Below are positions 49,701 through 60,081 of a stretch of 64,000 nucleotides of DNA, one piece after another. The stretch is from Tachypleus tridentatus (lineage: Eukaryota; Arthropoda; Merostomata; Xiphosura; Limulidae). The notes below the pieces were generated by a model. That model was given only the letters and a program-made list of their open reading frames with translations. It searched no databases and was not told where the DNA came from. The stretch lies in NCBI RefSeq assembly GCF_004210375.1, contig NC_134833.1, forward strand, positions 149,598,127 through 149,662,126, given 5' to 3'. The number at the start of each line of letters is the position of its first letter. Position 1 is the first letter of the stretch. The translations under genes and the position numbers were made by a program.

Positions 49701-51453
49701 AATATATAAATTATAATTGTTACTTTCATTCCCATTATTGTATATAGAAAAGTAGATATAACAAGTGTCATTAGTTTTTATTTCAATTTATTATTTATCA
49801 TAATAGTTTTGTTACAAAGATTGATTTGTATTGTTCTGGGACTAATATAAATTTACTTAGCTGGTTGAACCTTGTAACATATTATTGGGATTATGGCCGA
49901 AAATGTTGTTAATAGGGCAAGTAAGCAGCTGATGAAACAGTTGAATATGAGAAGAGTATGTTTAATTAGCTACACTGATTGCTGGCTTGATGTTTAGTTT
50001 CATTAAAAGTACATAGCCTACTCTAATTTGAAGGTAACATTAAATAGATATTAAGTTGTCTTAGATATCTTGTTACAGAATATTAATGAACTTGTTTAAG
50101 ATCCACTGACATTTTTGCAAACCAGTTTGAATTTTATAAAAAAGAAATGTGTTTGTGTGTATGTCTGTTTCAAAAAATAATTTATTTTCTAAAGTAAATG
50201 TATCTTTTTGTTAATCAGTATTGTTGTGGGTTAAATGAAACATTTGATAAGTTATTTGTTTCACATGACTTGTAAGATAAGGTGTAAACATGATGTTTCT
50301 CTAATTATTATCTGATTAATTACATACTTTTCAGATAGTACAGGTGAAGAAAAGAGCCCTACAGTTGGTGTCAAGGTGGAAGATACAACGCTTAACTTCA
50401 TCTACAGTGATAAAATATGTGGATTAGAACCAGAAGAAGGTACTTCACTGTTCTCAACCAAACCCATGGTAGCATGGCCTGTTGTCCCATTAGAAGACAT
50501 ACTACAACCAATGTGAGAATGTGTTAACCTGTAGAATACAGCATTAAAAAAAAACTAATTACAACACTTCATTAGTGTTGGAATGTATTTGGTTTTCTTG
50601 TGGCACAAGTTGTATGTTTTTGTACACTTAACACAATTATCGTAATCAGGGTTATTTAACATAAAGTTTTTGTTTAGGCTGGAAGAAGTCATTTTTAATA
50701 AGTTAAACCTTCTTCTGATCTTAAGAAAGCTACACCAATTATTATTATTTTTTGATTTTATAAAATGTGAATCTTTTTATTAATGGCTAACTTTTATAAA
50801 GATATTTTAAATTCTGTTCCAATATTAAATAAAAGTTAATCTGAAAGTCTAATCAAATATGCAGTAAATGTTTAAAACACAATTATTGTTTTAGGTCTTG
50901 AGTTATATACTTTAGTCAGATTTGAATGAATGTAGTGTTATGTTAGTGCTTTATTAATCAGTTCTGAGAAAGAGTTCAGTGACATATGCCACATTTGTGT
51001 AATCAGTTCTGAGAAAGAGTTCAGTGCCATATGCCACATTTGTGTAATCAGTTGTGACAGAATGTTACGTTTCACATTTTTATATGAATTTGCCACAAAA
51101 TGCTCCATTAACACGAGTAGTAAAACAATTTAATCGTCTTGTTAACACAATGTGATATTTTCATAGCTTATTGTTTATGTTTTGTGGAATGACTCATTAA
51201 TGAATATTTCTATAAGTTCTATAATTCTGTGAACCACCAGTTACTTTAATTAAATGAGATGTTTGGAGAAGGGTGCTTTAAACCTTATTGAGGTCAGGAT
51301 ATTATATGAAGAACATTTGGTTAGCAAAACAAACATCTTAAGGCTCTGTAAAATAGTTTGTTTTTCCATAGGTTTTTGGATCTCAGTTGTCCTACAGAGA
51401 GTGAACCATCTGATGGTAACACTGAAGAAAGGAAACCAGAACCAACTGTGTAA
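43715..51453 (+). CDS. Multi-exon protein gene of unknown family (exon model)
   Basis: Model by eye with exons 43715-43765, 44190-44289, 46974-47029, 48295-48396, 50335-50512 and 51372-51453. All boundaries are AG/GT. Phases agree at every junction except 44289 to 46974, where phase 1 meets an exon needing phase 2, so one small exon is missing. A 19-nt microexon at 44675-44693 (between AAACAG and GTAAAA) would restore the frame and give 195 residues. The ATG at 43715 follows an in-frame TGA 24 bases upstream. The protein has no transmembrane segment or domain that I recognise. It contains VKLASFYNTLWLNNWLIPG near the N terminus and NCFGRYHVCAMKSYKWLL in the middle. The acidic C-terminal half ends in a PEST-like tail (SEPSDGNTEERKPEPTV). 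The last four exons are the best supported. Transposon remnants sit in its introns. Confidence 0.62.
44190..44289 (+). CDS. Candidate exon 2
   Basis: Preceded by the acceptor TTTCACTTTTAG and followed by the perfect donor GTAAGTATG. All 100 nt are open in phase 0 (LEPIDIHINNKSHVLVKLA, then SFYNTLWLNNWLIP) and end in phase 1. The strength of both splice sites makes this a good exon. That it belongs to the same transcript as the later exons is inferred from order and strand. Confidence 0.55.
44980..45432. mobile_element. MITE with long terminal inverted repeats, copy 1
   Basis: The left end ACTATGTAACACAAATTTTG and right end AAAATTTTGTTACATAGT are inverted. So are the inner blocks TTCCTGGATAG with CTGTCCAGGAA, TAATTGCTTAT with ATAAGCAATTG, and CAAACTTTGCTTTTGTGACC with GGCCACAAAAGCAAAGTTTG. 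The arms are over 100 bp and imperfect, around a non-coding centre. A second copy lies at 52655-53138. There is no transposase. The 77-codon frame at 45259-45492 is part of the element. Confidence 0.85.
45600..46040 (-). pseudogene. LINE reverse-transcriptase remnant (CR1/Jockey type)
   Basis: The minus strand encodes, across stops and shifts, VYPEFQKAFN, then a block rich in KSLLKI, then LVWEAN and LIGWKKSRG. It ends in IISGTDEEMVNELLKFAYDI. This is the order DFQKAFDKVPH, GVGG, W-WL-RKQ, FADD of a non-LTR retrotransposon RT, with the catalytic FADD changed to FAYD. It is a broken copy inside an intron of the + strand gene and in opposite orientation. It belongs to a different subfamily from the copies at 21.8 and 58.8 kb. 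Confidence 0.8.
46590..46812 (+). pseudogene. Possible BEL/Pao-type pol remnant
   Basis: A + strand frame interrupted by stops reads WIDIKGIVTESMPNNFTPC and then, after a stop, LHHILGSC and MSDASQTMKYNAMHIHTAV. The LHH-x-SDAS-x-GY-A-x-R arrangement is typical of the RT/RNase H junction of BEL/Pao retrotransposons, but the match is short and degenerate. The minus-strand frame at 46591-46815 is then a shadow. It could be chance. Confidence 0.25.
46974..47029 (+). CDS. Exon with strong splice sites (candidate exon 4)
   Basis: An outstanding pyrimidine tract and acceptor (TTTTTTCTTTCTCTATTTTACAG, split around 46951-46973) precede 56 nt open in the phase-2 frame as NCFGRYHVCAMKSYKWLL. A donor, GTAAGA, follows at 47030. 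It ends in phase 1, which matches the next exon to give a Tyr codon across the junction. Confidence 0.65.
47571..47832 (+). mobile_element. tRNA-derived SINE, family 1 (diverged)
   Basis: The head GGGCCCGGCATGATCATGTG with a B box in GGGTTCAAATCCCC is followed by the body (TATTCATTGGTAAATGAATA, CCTTCCCTCTAGTCTTACAC) and a tail of CAAAACAAAACCAAA. It lies in the intron between 47030 and 48294, same strand as the gene. Confidence 0.9.
48295..48396 (+). CDS. Exon whose 3' end seeds a minisatellite (candidate exon 5)
   Basis: The acceptor is TCTTTAAATTAG. The 102 nt encode SRFSEWDEFTKSLQSHSVEE then VLGIESHGDTQGL, with phase 1 at both ends. The donor is GTAAGT at 48397. A weaker in-frame alternative six bases earlier (CAAG then GTTTGT) keeps the same phase. 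The last 32 coding bases (48365-48396) plus the donor form the first half of the 68-bp tandem repeat unit that fills the start of the following intron. Confidence 0.75.
48365..49726 (+). repeat. 68-bp minisatellite spanning an exon/intron junction, 20 copies
   Basis: Unit starts at 48365, 48433, 48501 and so on to 49659; the 1362-bp span equals 20 units plus one 2-bp insertion near 49339. The unit runs from CATTGAAAGTCATGGCGACA through CTCAAGGTTTGTGTAAGTTA to the AT-rich end AATTATAATTGTTACTTT. It therefore holds 32 bp of exon, the 5' splice site GTAAGT and 30 bp of intron start. Variants are chiefly GGCGAC/GGTGAC and CTCGAGG/CTCAAGG. Only the first copy is joined to the rest of the exon; read-through meets a TAA about eight codons past the donor. 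Confidence 0.97.
50335..50512 (+). CDS. Exon (candidate exon 6)
   Basis: The acceptor ATACTTTTCAG is followed by 178 nt open in phase 1, encoding STGEEKSPTVGVKVEDTT, then NFIYSDKICGLEPEEGTSLF, then STKPMVAWPVVPLEDILQP. The donor GTGAGA follows at 50513. Acidic residues are frequent and there is no known domain. The junction to the last exon completes a Met codon. This is the longest and most protein-like stretch in the window. Confidence 0.75.
50956..51060 (+). repeat. 45-bp tandem duplication in intron
   Basis: AATCAGTTCTGAGAAAGAGT starts at 50956 and again at 51001, with a third partial start at 51046. The two full units differ by one base (GTGACATATG against GTGCCATATG). Confidence 0.9.
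51372..51453 (+). CDS. Terminal coding exon (candidate exon 7)
   Basis: The acceptor TTGTTTTTCCATAG precedes 82 nt that complete Met, then read FLDLSCPTESEPSDG and NTEERKPEPTV before TAA at 51451-51453. The Pro/Glu/Ser/Thr-rich end looks PEST-like, which would suggest a short-lived protein (inference). Candidate poly(A) signals AATAAA occur near 52070 and 52331. Confidence 0.72.
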
Positions 51454-51737
51454 AAATAGGAGAATATGTAGACATTTTTTTGCAATAATTCAAAAATATT
51501 TGTGAAAACGTTTCAATTGAAATATTTAGTAAAGAACATCAGAAGTACGTAAAAAAATAATGCTGATAAAACACAAGAAAATGTGGGAAAAAATCAGTTT
51601 TTCATTAATATAATTCCATTAAGAAAATATTAAAATACAGACTGAAATATGCAAGATGATAAGTTCTTATGTACTAAATACTTTAGAGACAGCATGAGTC
51701 AGTTAAGAAGTCTATAATGCTGGTAAAAACATGATAT

Positions 51738-51895
51738 CATGATGAAACTTTGTAGAATGAACAGCAACTGCATGATGTGGAGACACAAGTGTGAAGGATG
51801 ATGTTCCGAAATTCTTCTGCCTTTTCTCTTTCATCTTCTACACTTGTGTCTCCACAACATTCAGTTGCTGTCCATTTTACAAAGTTTCATCATGA
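51738..51895. mobile_element. Foldback element in the likely 3' UTR
   Basis: CATGATGAAACTTTGTAGAA at the left is the near-perfect reverse complement of the right end TTTTACAAAGTTTCATCATG. Inner blocks GCAACTGCATGATGTGGAGA with TCTCCACAACATTCAGTTGC, and CACAAGTGTGAAGGATGA with TCATCTTCTACACTTGTG, also pair. The arms are about 60 bp around a loop of about 35 nt. It lies downstream of the stop at 51453 and before the nearest AATAAA signals. Confidence 0.85.
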
Positions 51896-52654
51896 ATATT
51901 TGCCTAAACTATCCATCAAAGAACATGGTTTCCATTTTAACTGAAAGAAATATTTCAAATCAATTTATGAATGTATGGCATTTTAAAACATAATCTGATA
52001 CTTCAGCTAAGTTGGAACATGAGTTCCTCTAGAAAATAGAAAACTAGTTGGCTTACATGATGAATTACCAAATAAAATATTTCTAGCTTTTTCCCTTTTC
52101 GTTTCTTTGATATTTGCATTGTATTTATTTAGCTCATTACATAATTTTTCAAAACATATGCAAATGCAAATTTTGAACAAATTGTATTTGAATTTATTTT
52201 TCACATAACTTTTAAGATATTCAGCACAAACTGTTAAAGTACACATGTTTGAACACAATTTTTACTCAATTTACCATACTGTTTTATTGAGATGTATGAA
52301 GCAAATGAAGACTGTGTTTAACAGTATGCAATAAATATGTGAAATGAGACAGTCCCCATCTCAAAATACAAGAACATTTTACTGTACAAAGACAAAATAC
52401 TGTGAGACTGGAACCAGTCTTATACACTATGTTTTGAAGTTTTACTGCCTCGTCATCGAGAGTTAACTTTGTACAAGTTAAGACCTGTATACAATTTCAG
52501 AAATTGTATGATAAAATTTACTTACAATTAGTTTAAAGAATTTCATGCTATTTATTAACAATATTTTCCTCTGGTCCTATATCCTTATTTAATACTTTAA
52601 AATTACTTTCATTACACTTGATTATATGACTAGATTCACAAATATTATCATTAC
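51896..52654. other. Likely 3' UTR end and intergenic DNA
   Basis: AT-rich DNA with AATAAA near 52070 and 52331. The 83-codon minus frame (52007-52258) is Lys/Asn/Cys-rich with no domain. No other gene is seen. Confidence 0.4.
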
Positions 52655-53138
52655 ACTATGTAACACAGATTTTGTTTCTGGATAGTATGCGTTATTTCTT
52701 AGTTGCTTATGTTGTAAAAGTACAGAAAATAGCCATTATTCCTTTCAAACTTTGCTTCTGTGACCTGGATAATGAAATTTAGAAATTCACCTATTTTATA
52801 TGTAAAAACGGGCAGATTTGTACATTTTCATTTACATAAGGCCTGAATAACACAACATATTATTCAAGATTTACATGTATTTATACTAACGTTATACAGA
52901 AATGAGCAAAACTGTTTAGAAGTGAGTAGTTTTTCGAGATTCGCGACTGTAATGTAAATCACCTTCACGTATCAGCCAATAATTATAGTCTCCCATCATG
53001 TTTTCATTATATGCTTCCAGGTCACAAAAGCAAAGTTTGAAGTTAAAAAACAGGTCTTTTCCATTTACCTTAAGCATAAGCAATTGGGAAATAACACTTT
53101 CTGTCTAGGAACAATAAAAGTAAAAATGTTGTTACATG
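52655..53138. mobile_element. MITE with long terminal inverted repeats, copy 2
   Basis: Same family and orientation as 44980-45432. The ends CACTATGTAACACAGATTTT and GTTGTTACATGTG are inverted, as are TTTCAAACTTTGCTTCTGTG and CACAAAAGCAAAGTTTGAAG internally. It carries about 30 bp not in copy 1 (TGTAAAAGTACAGAAAATAG region). TTA flanks both ends (CATTA before, TTATTG after), a possible 3-bp target-site duplication. No transposase frame. Confidence 0.85.
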
Positions 53139-54995
53139 TGTTATTGATGTTTGTACTAAAACAACAGTTTTCTTCCCCTACTGAATCAAATCTTTCATTT
53201 CAATATGTGTTCAGGTAAAGGTGAGATCTTTGTGTTAAATTTTCTAACATTTCTTTATTAGGTATTTTGAATTTCTTCTAGTTTTGCTTATGCATATATT
53301 TCTACATTTACATGTTAGTTTCTCAGAGTTGACTGAGTTCTTTAAGTAATTAAACTAAGACTAGTGTTAGCTCTGTAATGTTACTATAATATTTTTATAA
53401 TACTTCTCATTTTAATTAAGTCATTCTTCATTTAATATAACTAAGGATCAGTTGTGTTTAGTTATAGGTCAGAGATTTGTGGTTTGAGCTGTGATGCTTT
53501 TAAACATGTTTCAGCTATGTTATAAAATCAATTTAAAGAGTTACATGAAGCTACTATCTAGCTGCCTTCAGTTTTGTCACTTTTGAAAGTTGTAGACGTG
53601 ATTCCCAGGCATCTCGGACCAAACTGTTTCACACAGGAACACATGAGATTCTGCTCTGATGGAATACCAAATACCAACAAATTTAACCTGTAATGGGCAC
53701 TAATGAACAGACATTTATTTATTTTTAAAAATATCAAGGTTTATTAGTAGCCAACTGAAGGACATTTATATGAGAATAAGAAATGAGTTAGAGGCTTTTT
53801 AAATTAATACCATGCAGCATTTATTAATATAGAAAAGAACTTTACTTACTACAAAAACTTTGTCACCATTAAACTTTTCTAACCTTTCTACCTTTAAATA
53901 GTTAAAAAGAACTTTTACCTAGACGTAAAAACTGTGACAAGTAAAACTGTACTTGCCTGGTAGCTAAGATTTGAGGGTGTGGCTGGATGATAACTCTTTC
54001 TGGTGCAGGTTGGACAGCTTATAGAACTGTCCAATATGTATTTAATTCATATCTTTGCCACTAAGATCTATCCAGCTCTTATGCAGAATTTGTCTTTCTT
54101 GTAGGTATGCAGAACATGACTGTCAGTCACTTAACAATCAAAACTGAGGTAAAAAGATGATGCACAAAAGCTCTTGTTATCATTTGACAACAATAGTTCA
54201 ACATCATTGATATGTACAATTCTCAGATTCTCTTGAGTGTGAAAGTTCCCTTTATTCTGACCTTAGGTCATCACTTGTCTCACACTTTAAGATTTTTATG
54301 AACTCATTACTATTCACAGCTTAACAGTCTGTTAATTTTCTGGACAGCTACTCAGACCTCATTTCACCTCATCTCATAATTTACTTTAAACTTGATATCA
54401 GACTTGTTAGTATATACGAGGTAATTAATAGTCAGTCATTAATTATTCTGACAGTTTGATAGTTCTTTCTGTGTTCTGTTGAACAGGATTTATAATTTGA
54501 AACAAACATCTCCATTCAGTTAGGCATCAAAATGATGTCCTTATAATGAAATAAATTTGTATACACGTGTGATTGCTTAGTTTTCATAACTATGTTTGTG
54601 AATTAGCCATCCACTAGTGTGACATCTCCATAAGTAAGAATAAAATGTTACAAACACGTTTGATTAATAATTTTGTGACCTTATTTTTATAACTACTGTC
54701 TATCAACTGAGTGAGTTCATAATGAAGGTATTAAAAAACATTCTCCCAACATATTTTCAGTTGATATGTTTAGTCACGTTTAAATAAAATTATGTTTGGT
54801 ATATTTATATTATTAACTTTAACCTTCTGTTGCTATGTGTACTTGTTTCAAACCATAGGTAGCTTCTTCCCAGACATAGGAATTGTGCTCTACAGTTAGT
54901 GACTCATGTCTAATACTGTGTAATAATAACAACTGTAAGCCAAACATGTTAATAAACAAGTTCCTTGATGATGAGAAACCCACTTGAAGTCAAAA
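53139..54995. other. No gene seen
   Basis: AT-rich sequence with no long reading frame, recognisable domain, SINE or tandem array. Confidence 0.5.
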
Positions 54996-55202
54996 TATAT
55001 CAGAACAGCTGGTGTGGCTATTCACACTTTTACTGATAAAGCAGAGAACAACGTTTTGACCTTCCTAGGTCTTCTTCAGGTTAAAAAAGAGAGAGTTTGC
55101 AACTCTTTGTAAACCTGACGATGACCTACGAAGGTTGAAATGTTGTCTCTGCTTTATTAGTAAAAATGTTAATACCCATACCAGCTGTTCTTCTCAGATA
55201 TA
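54996..55202. mobile_element. Foldback element (arms ~75 bp)
   Basis: The left arm (CAGAACAGCTGGTGTGGCTA, AGCAGAGAACAACGTTTTGA, CCTTCCTAGGTCTTCTTCAG) is the imperfect reverse complement of the right arm (CTGACGATGACCTACGAAGG, TTGAAATGTTGTCTCTGCTT, AATACCCATACCAGCTGTTC). About 30 bp separates them. The flanks are AATATAT and GATATAT. It shares ends and core with the shorter element at 34450-34596. Confidence 0.85.
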
Positions 55203-55530
55203 TTAATGAGCAATCTGTAGTGTAAACTTTGAATTATAGTCCAGATTTTGTAAAATAAAACACTATAGAACTTAATTCCAACAGTTAATATGTAGGATCA
55301 TCACTATAATCATCACTATTAATATATTCAGCTTCAGTGTTTTTATATGTCCACCTTAGGCCAAAACTTACATTATGCTGGTAACTAGAGAAATAAAACA
55401 CAAATGTAATATTCTGTTTCAAACAAAAAATTCAAGTTAGTGAAAGATGTGAATGTTTAAAGTTCAAAAGTAAATAAAATACATTCAATTGTTCATGTTG
55501 ATTATTGTAAATTCCATGTATGTCCCCTGT

Positions 55531-58148
55531 TTGTACCAATTATCATTGTAAATAACAAGTACATCACACTGTATCAATTATTGTAAATAACAAGTACATC
55601 ACACTGTATCAGTTATTATTGTAAATAACAGGTACATCACACTGTATCAGTTATTATTGTAAATAACAAGTACATCACACTGTTTGTATCAGTTATTATT
55701 GTAAATAACAAGTACATCACACTGTTTGTATCAGTTATTATTGTAAATAACAAGTACATCACACTGTATCAGTTATTATTGTAAACAACAGGTACATCAC
55801 ACTGTATCAGTTATTATTGTAAACAACAAGTACGTCACACTGTTTGTATCAGTTATTATTGTAAATAACAAGTACATCACACTGTTTGTATCAATTATTA
55901 TTGTAAATAACAAGTACATCACACTGTTTGTATCAGTTATTATTGTAAACAACAAGTACGTCACACTGTTTGTATCAGTTATTATTGTAAATAACAAGTA
56001 CATCACACTGTTTGTATCAGTTATTATTGTAAATAACAAGTACATCACACTGTATCAGTTATTATTGTAAATAACAAGTACGTCACACTGTTTGTATCAG
56101 TTATTATTGTAAATAACAAGTACATCACACTGTATCAGTTATTATTGTAAATAACAAGTACATCACACTGTTTGTATCAGTTATTATTGTAAATAACAAG
56201 TACATCACACCGTATCAGTTATTATTGTAAATAACAAGTACATCACACCGTGTCAGTTATTATTGTAAATAACAAGTACATCACACTGTATCAGTTATTA
56301 TTGTAAATAACAAGTACATCACACTGTTTGTATCAGTTATTATTGTAAATAACAAGTACATCACACTGTTTGTATCAGTTATTATTGTAAATAACAAGTA
56401 CATCACACTGTTTGTATCAGTTATTATTGTAAATAACAAGTACATCACACTGTATCAGTTATTATTGTAAATAACAAGTACGTCACACTGTTTGTATCAG
56501 TTATTATTGTAAATAACAAGTACATCACACTGTGTCAGTTATTATTGTAAATAACAAGTACGTCACACTGTATCAGTTATTATTGTAAATAACAAGTACA
56601 TCACACTGTATCAGTTATTATTATTGTAAATAACAAGTACATCACACTGTTTGTATCAGTTATTATTGTAAATAACAAGTACATCACACTGTATCAGTTA
56701 TTATTGTAAACAACAAGTATGTCACACTGTTTGTATCAGTTATTATTGTAAATAACAAGTACATCACACCGTATCAGTTATTATTGTAAATAACAAGTAC
56801 ATCACACTGTATCAGTTATTATTGTAAATAACAAGTACATCACACTGTATCAGTTATTATTGTAAATAACAAGTACATCACACTGTTTGTATCAGTTATT
56901 ATTGTAAATAACAAGTACATCACACTGTTTGTATCAGTTATTATTGTAAATAACAAGTACATCACACTGTATCAGTTATTATTGTAAATAACAAGTACAT
57001 CACACTGTATCAGTTATTATTGTAAATAACAAGTACATCACACTGTTTGTATCAGTTATTATTGTAAATAACAAGTACATCACACTGTATCAGTTATTAT
57101 TGTAAATAACAAGTACGTCACACTGTTTGTATCAGTTATTATTGTAAATAACAAGTACATCACACCGTGTCAGTTATTATTGTAAATAACAAGTACATCA
57201 CACCGTGTCAGTTATTATTGTAAATAACAAGTACGTCACACTGTATCAGTTATTATTGTAAATAACAAGTACATCACACCGTATCAGTTATTATTGTAAA
57301 TAACAAGTACATCACACTGTTTGTATCAGTTATTATTGTAAATAACAAGTACATCACACACACTGTTTGTATCAGTTATTATTGTAAATAACAAGTACAT
57401 CACACTGTTTGTATCAGTTATTATTGTAAACAACAAGTATGTCACACTGTTTGTATCAGTTATTATTGTAAATAACAAGTACATCACACTGTATCAGTTA
57501 TTATTGTAAATAACAAGTACATCACACTGTATCAGTTATTATTGTAAATAACAAGTACATCACACTGTATCAGTTATTATTGTAAATAACAAGTACATCA
57601 CACTGTTTGTATCAGTTATTATTGTAAATAACAAGTACATCATTTGTCAGTTATTATTGTAAATAACAACTGTTTGTATCAGTTATTATTGTAAATAACA
57701 AGTACATCACACTGTTTGTATCAGTTATTATTGTAAATAAAAGTACGTCACACTGTATCAGTTATTATTGTAAAAAACAAAGTACATCACACTGTTTGTA
57801 TCAGTTATTATTGTAAATATAACAAGTACATCACTGTTTGTATCAGTTATTATTGTAAATAACAAGTACATCACACTGTATCAGTTATTATTGTAAATAA
57901 CAAGTACATCACTGTTTGTATCAGTTATTATTGTAAATAACAAGTACATCACACTGTGTCAGTTATTATTGTAAATAACAAGTACATCACACTGTATCAG
58001 TTATTATTGTAAATAACAAGTACATCACACTGTTTGTATCAGTTATTATTGTAAATAACAAACATCACACTTTTATCATCACACTGTATCAGTTATTATT
58101 GTAAATAACAAAGTACATCACACTGTTTGTATCAGTTATTATTGTAAA
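55531..58148 (+). repeat. 38/42-bp satellite array, second block
   Basis: Same unit and orientation as 6254-20004, about 65 units by length. It is more homogeneous: nearly all units read AACAAGTACATCACACTGT, with a lower share of CG forms. Indels appear mainly in the last 500 bp (from about 57640). A run of 42-bp units keeps a frame open on the minus strand at 55797-56048 (repeats of MYLLFTIITDTNSV), which is not a gene. It ends at ATTGTAAA and joins the duplicated segment directly. Confidence 0.97.
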
Positions 58149-58276
58149 GATTTTAGAAATTATTGATATAGTTTCTGAGATAATTTATAATATTTCAGCT
58201 TATAATATGTTATATTTGTCCTTTGCTGTGTTAGTAATTCCACCAAATCTTATAAATATAAAATAAAACAAAAAAA

Positions 58277-58532
58277 CACTAAGCTACATGAGGGCTATCT
58301 GCAATAGCCGTCCCTAATTTAGCAGTGCAAGATTAGAGGAAAGACAGAGTCATCACCACTCACTGCCAACTCTCAAGATACTCTTTTTCCAATGAATATA
58401 TTGGGATTGACCATAACATTATAACACCCCCACTGCTGAAAGGGTGAGCATGTTTGGTGTGATCGGGATTCAAGCCCACGACTCTCAGATTAAGAGTCTA
58501 GCACCCTAACCACCTTGCCATGCTGGGCCTAA
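58277..58532 (-). mobile_element. tRNA-derived SINE, family 1 (degraded, duplicate of 21282-21538)
   Basis: Same element as in copy 1, sharing its private differences from the family (for example CAATGAATATATTGGGATTG). It was therefore duplicated with its surroundings and not inserted independently. Confidence 0.85.
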
Positions 58533-58739
58533 AATAATGCTGGCTCATTGAACACTCTTAAATTTGCTACAAGTGAGTTAACTGTAACTCTAAAGTTGTT
58601 AAATTGAATAATGCCATATACCCACTTTGAATGAAGGTAGCTTTATTATGTATGATTAGATGTAAACAAGGATTACTGTTGCTTTAAACATACAAGTAAT
58701 CTTTGAAAAGGTTCATGCTTATGTAGATGAGGCTAGGGG

Positions 58740-59395
58740 TGTAGAGATTGGTGTACCTGGATTTTCAGAAAGCATTTGACAAAGTGCCACATAAAAAGGC
58801 TTGTAAATAAACTTATCTCTATAGGTGTGGGGATAAGTTAACTAATTGGACAGAAGAGTGGATAGATGGAAGAAAATAGAGTCATGGCAAACAGAGGTCA
58901 GTCAAACTGAATTTATGATGCATGTGGAGGACCCTGAGGGTTCAGTCTTAGGACCATCACTTTTTTTTTTTATTTACATCAATGAAACAGATGAAGGAAT
59001 GGTCACTACATTACTGGAGAGGATGCTGTTGATTTACAAAAGATTTAGATCATTAAGTGAGTTCTGTAAATAAATGGCAGATTGGTTTTAATCATAATAA
59101 ATGCAAGATAATACATGTGGGTTATCATGATTTGAATGGGAATAACCTTAACAGTGCCATGAAAGAAAGGAGTCTTGGTGGGATAGTTGACCAGTCTCTT
59201 AAGCTATCCAATCAGTGTGCTGTTAGGAGGGCAAATGGTATTTTAGGTTGTATCTACAGACATATTGAGGTACAAGTTATAATTTCATTGTACAGGCCAC
59301 TGGTTAGGCCATATTTAGAGCATTTATTTCAGTCTTTGGCTCCTTACATTATGAAAATGAATTGTTGGGATAGTTCAAAGAAGAGTTACTATTAA
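58740..59395 (+). pseudogene. CR1/Jockey-type LINE reverse-transcriptase remnant, copy 2
   Basis: Same remnant as at 21755-22400. Here one extra G (GAGGTACAAG) leaves the C-terminal part open further: NKWQIGFNHNKCKIIHVG continues through CIYRHIEVQVIISLYRPLVR and PYLEHLFQSLAPY. In addition, EDPEGSVLGPSLFFFIYINE is in one frame at about 58930-58990. The catalytic FADD/YADD box is again not recognisable. Dead copy. Confidence 0.87.
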
Positions 59396-60081
59396 TAGAA
59401 TGGTACCTGGGTAGGAGGGTTTATCATGACAGGAGAAATTAAGATTTCTGAAATAATTTTCTCTTGAAAGTTAAGGAGGATCTAAGTGATGCATCATCTT
59501 TTTTTCATACTTAAGGGTGAGGAAAGTAAAGAGAAATCACAAATATCAATTTTGAGGGTAGGGTTCAACTCCAATGAAGATAGTTTTGTTTTATAACAGG
59601 ATGGTTGACCTTTGGATGTTGCAGAAGCAGTAAATATAAGAGAAAGTTTACTTTAGTAAGCTTTAAATATATGAATAATAAGGGCTTACTTTAAGATTTT
59701 TATCCATTAACAAACAAGTGGGCAGGACTAAAGAAAAATACAAATATTACACATTTGTAACAACATGGGTTCTTGTGTTACAGATCCTGTTTGTAATGTT
59801 TGGCGTTACTCCCACTAACATTGCTGCGTCAGGATACACCTGTAACTCTATCTTGTAACTGCAACTGTCATTAAGGCACTCTCTCATCCTTCTTCTGCTG
59901 TATGGGATGTTGTTTTATCAACAGTGGTTCAGTTATTGGTTCCTGAACCTTGTTTGTTATTACAGTATGTACTGTTGGTGAATTTCCTAAGCTTCTTCAA
60001 ATTGCCCAGATTGTATCCATCTAGAAGGATGGTGATCTGATTGTATGGAAAATTATCAACCTGTGTCCATTTGTTTGTGCC

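Larger units (their letters stand above)
58147..60080 (+). repeat. Duplicated ~1.94-kb segment, copy 2
   Basis: Second copy of 21153-23096, in the same orientation, differing mainly by short indels. It abuts the satellite directly on the left (no counterpart of 20005-21152) and is cut by the N gap on the right. Confidence 0.95.

Noticed and set aside
49862..49921. 60-nt exon-like stretch between an AG and GTAAGC in the intron after the minisatellite
   Set aside because: In the required phase 1 it meets a TGA at once, so it cannot be part of the modelled gene.
51254..51505. 83-codon + strand frame
   Set aside because: Out of frame with the terminal exon 51372-51453, which has an acceptor, matching phase and a stop; this is a shadow.
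55797..56048. 83-codon minus-strand frame with perfect 14-residue repeats
   Set aside because: A run of 42-bp satellite units is a multiple of three and stays open by chance. 38-bp units break it on both sides.
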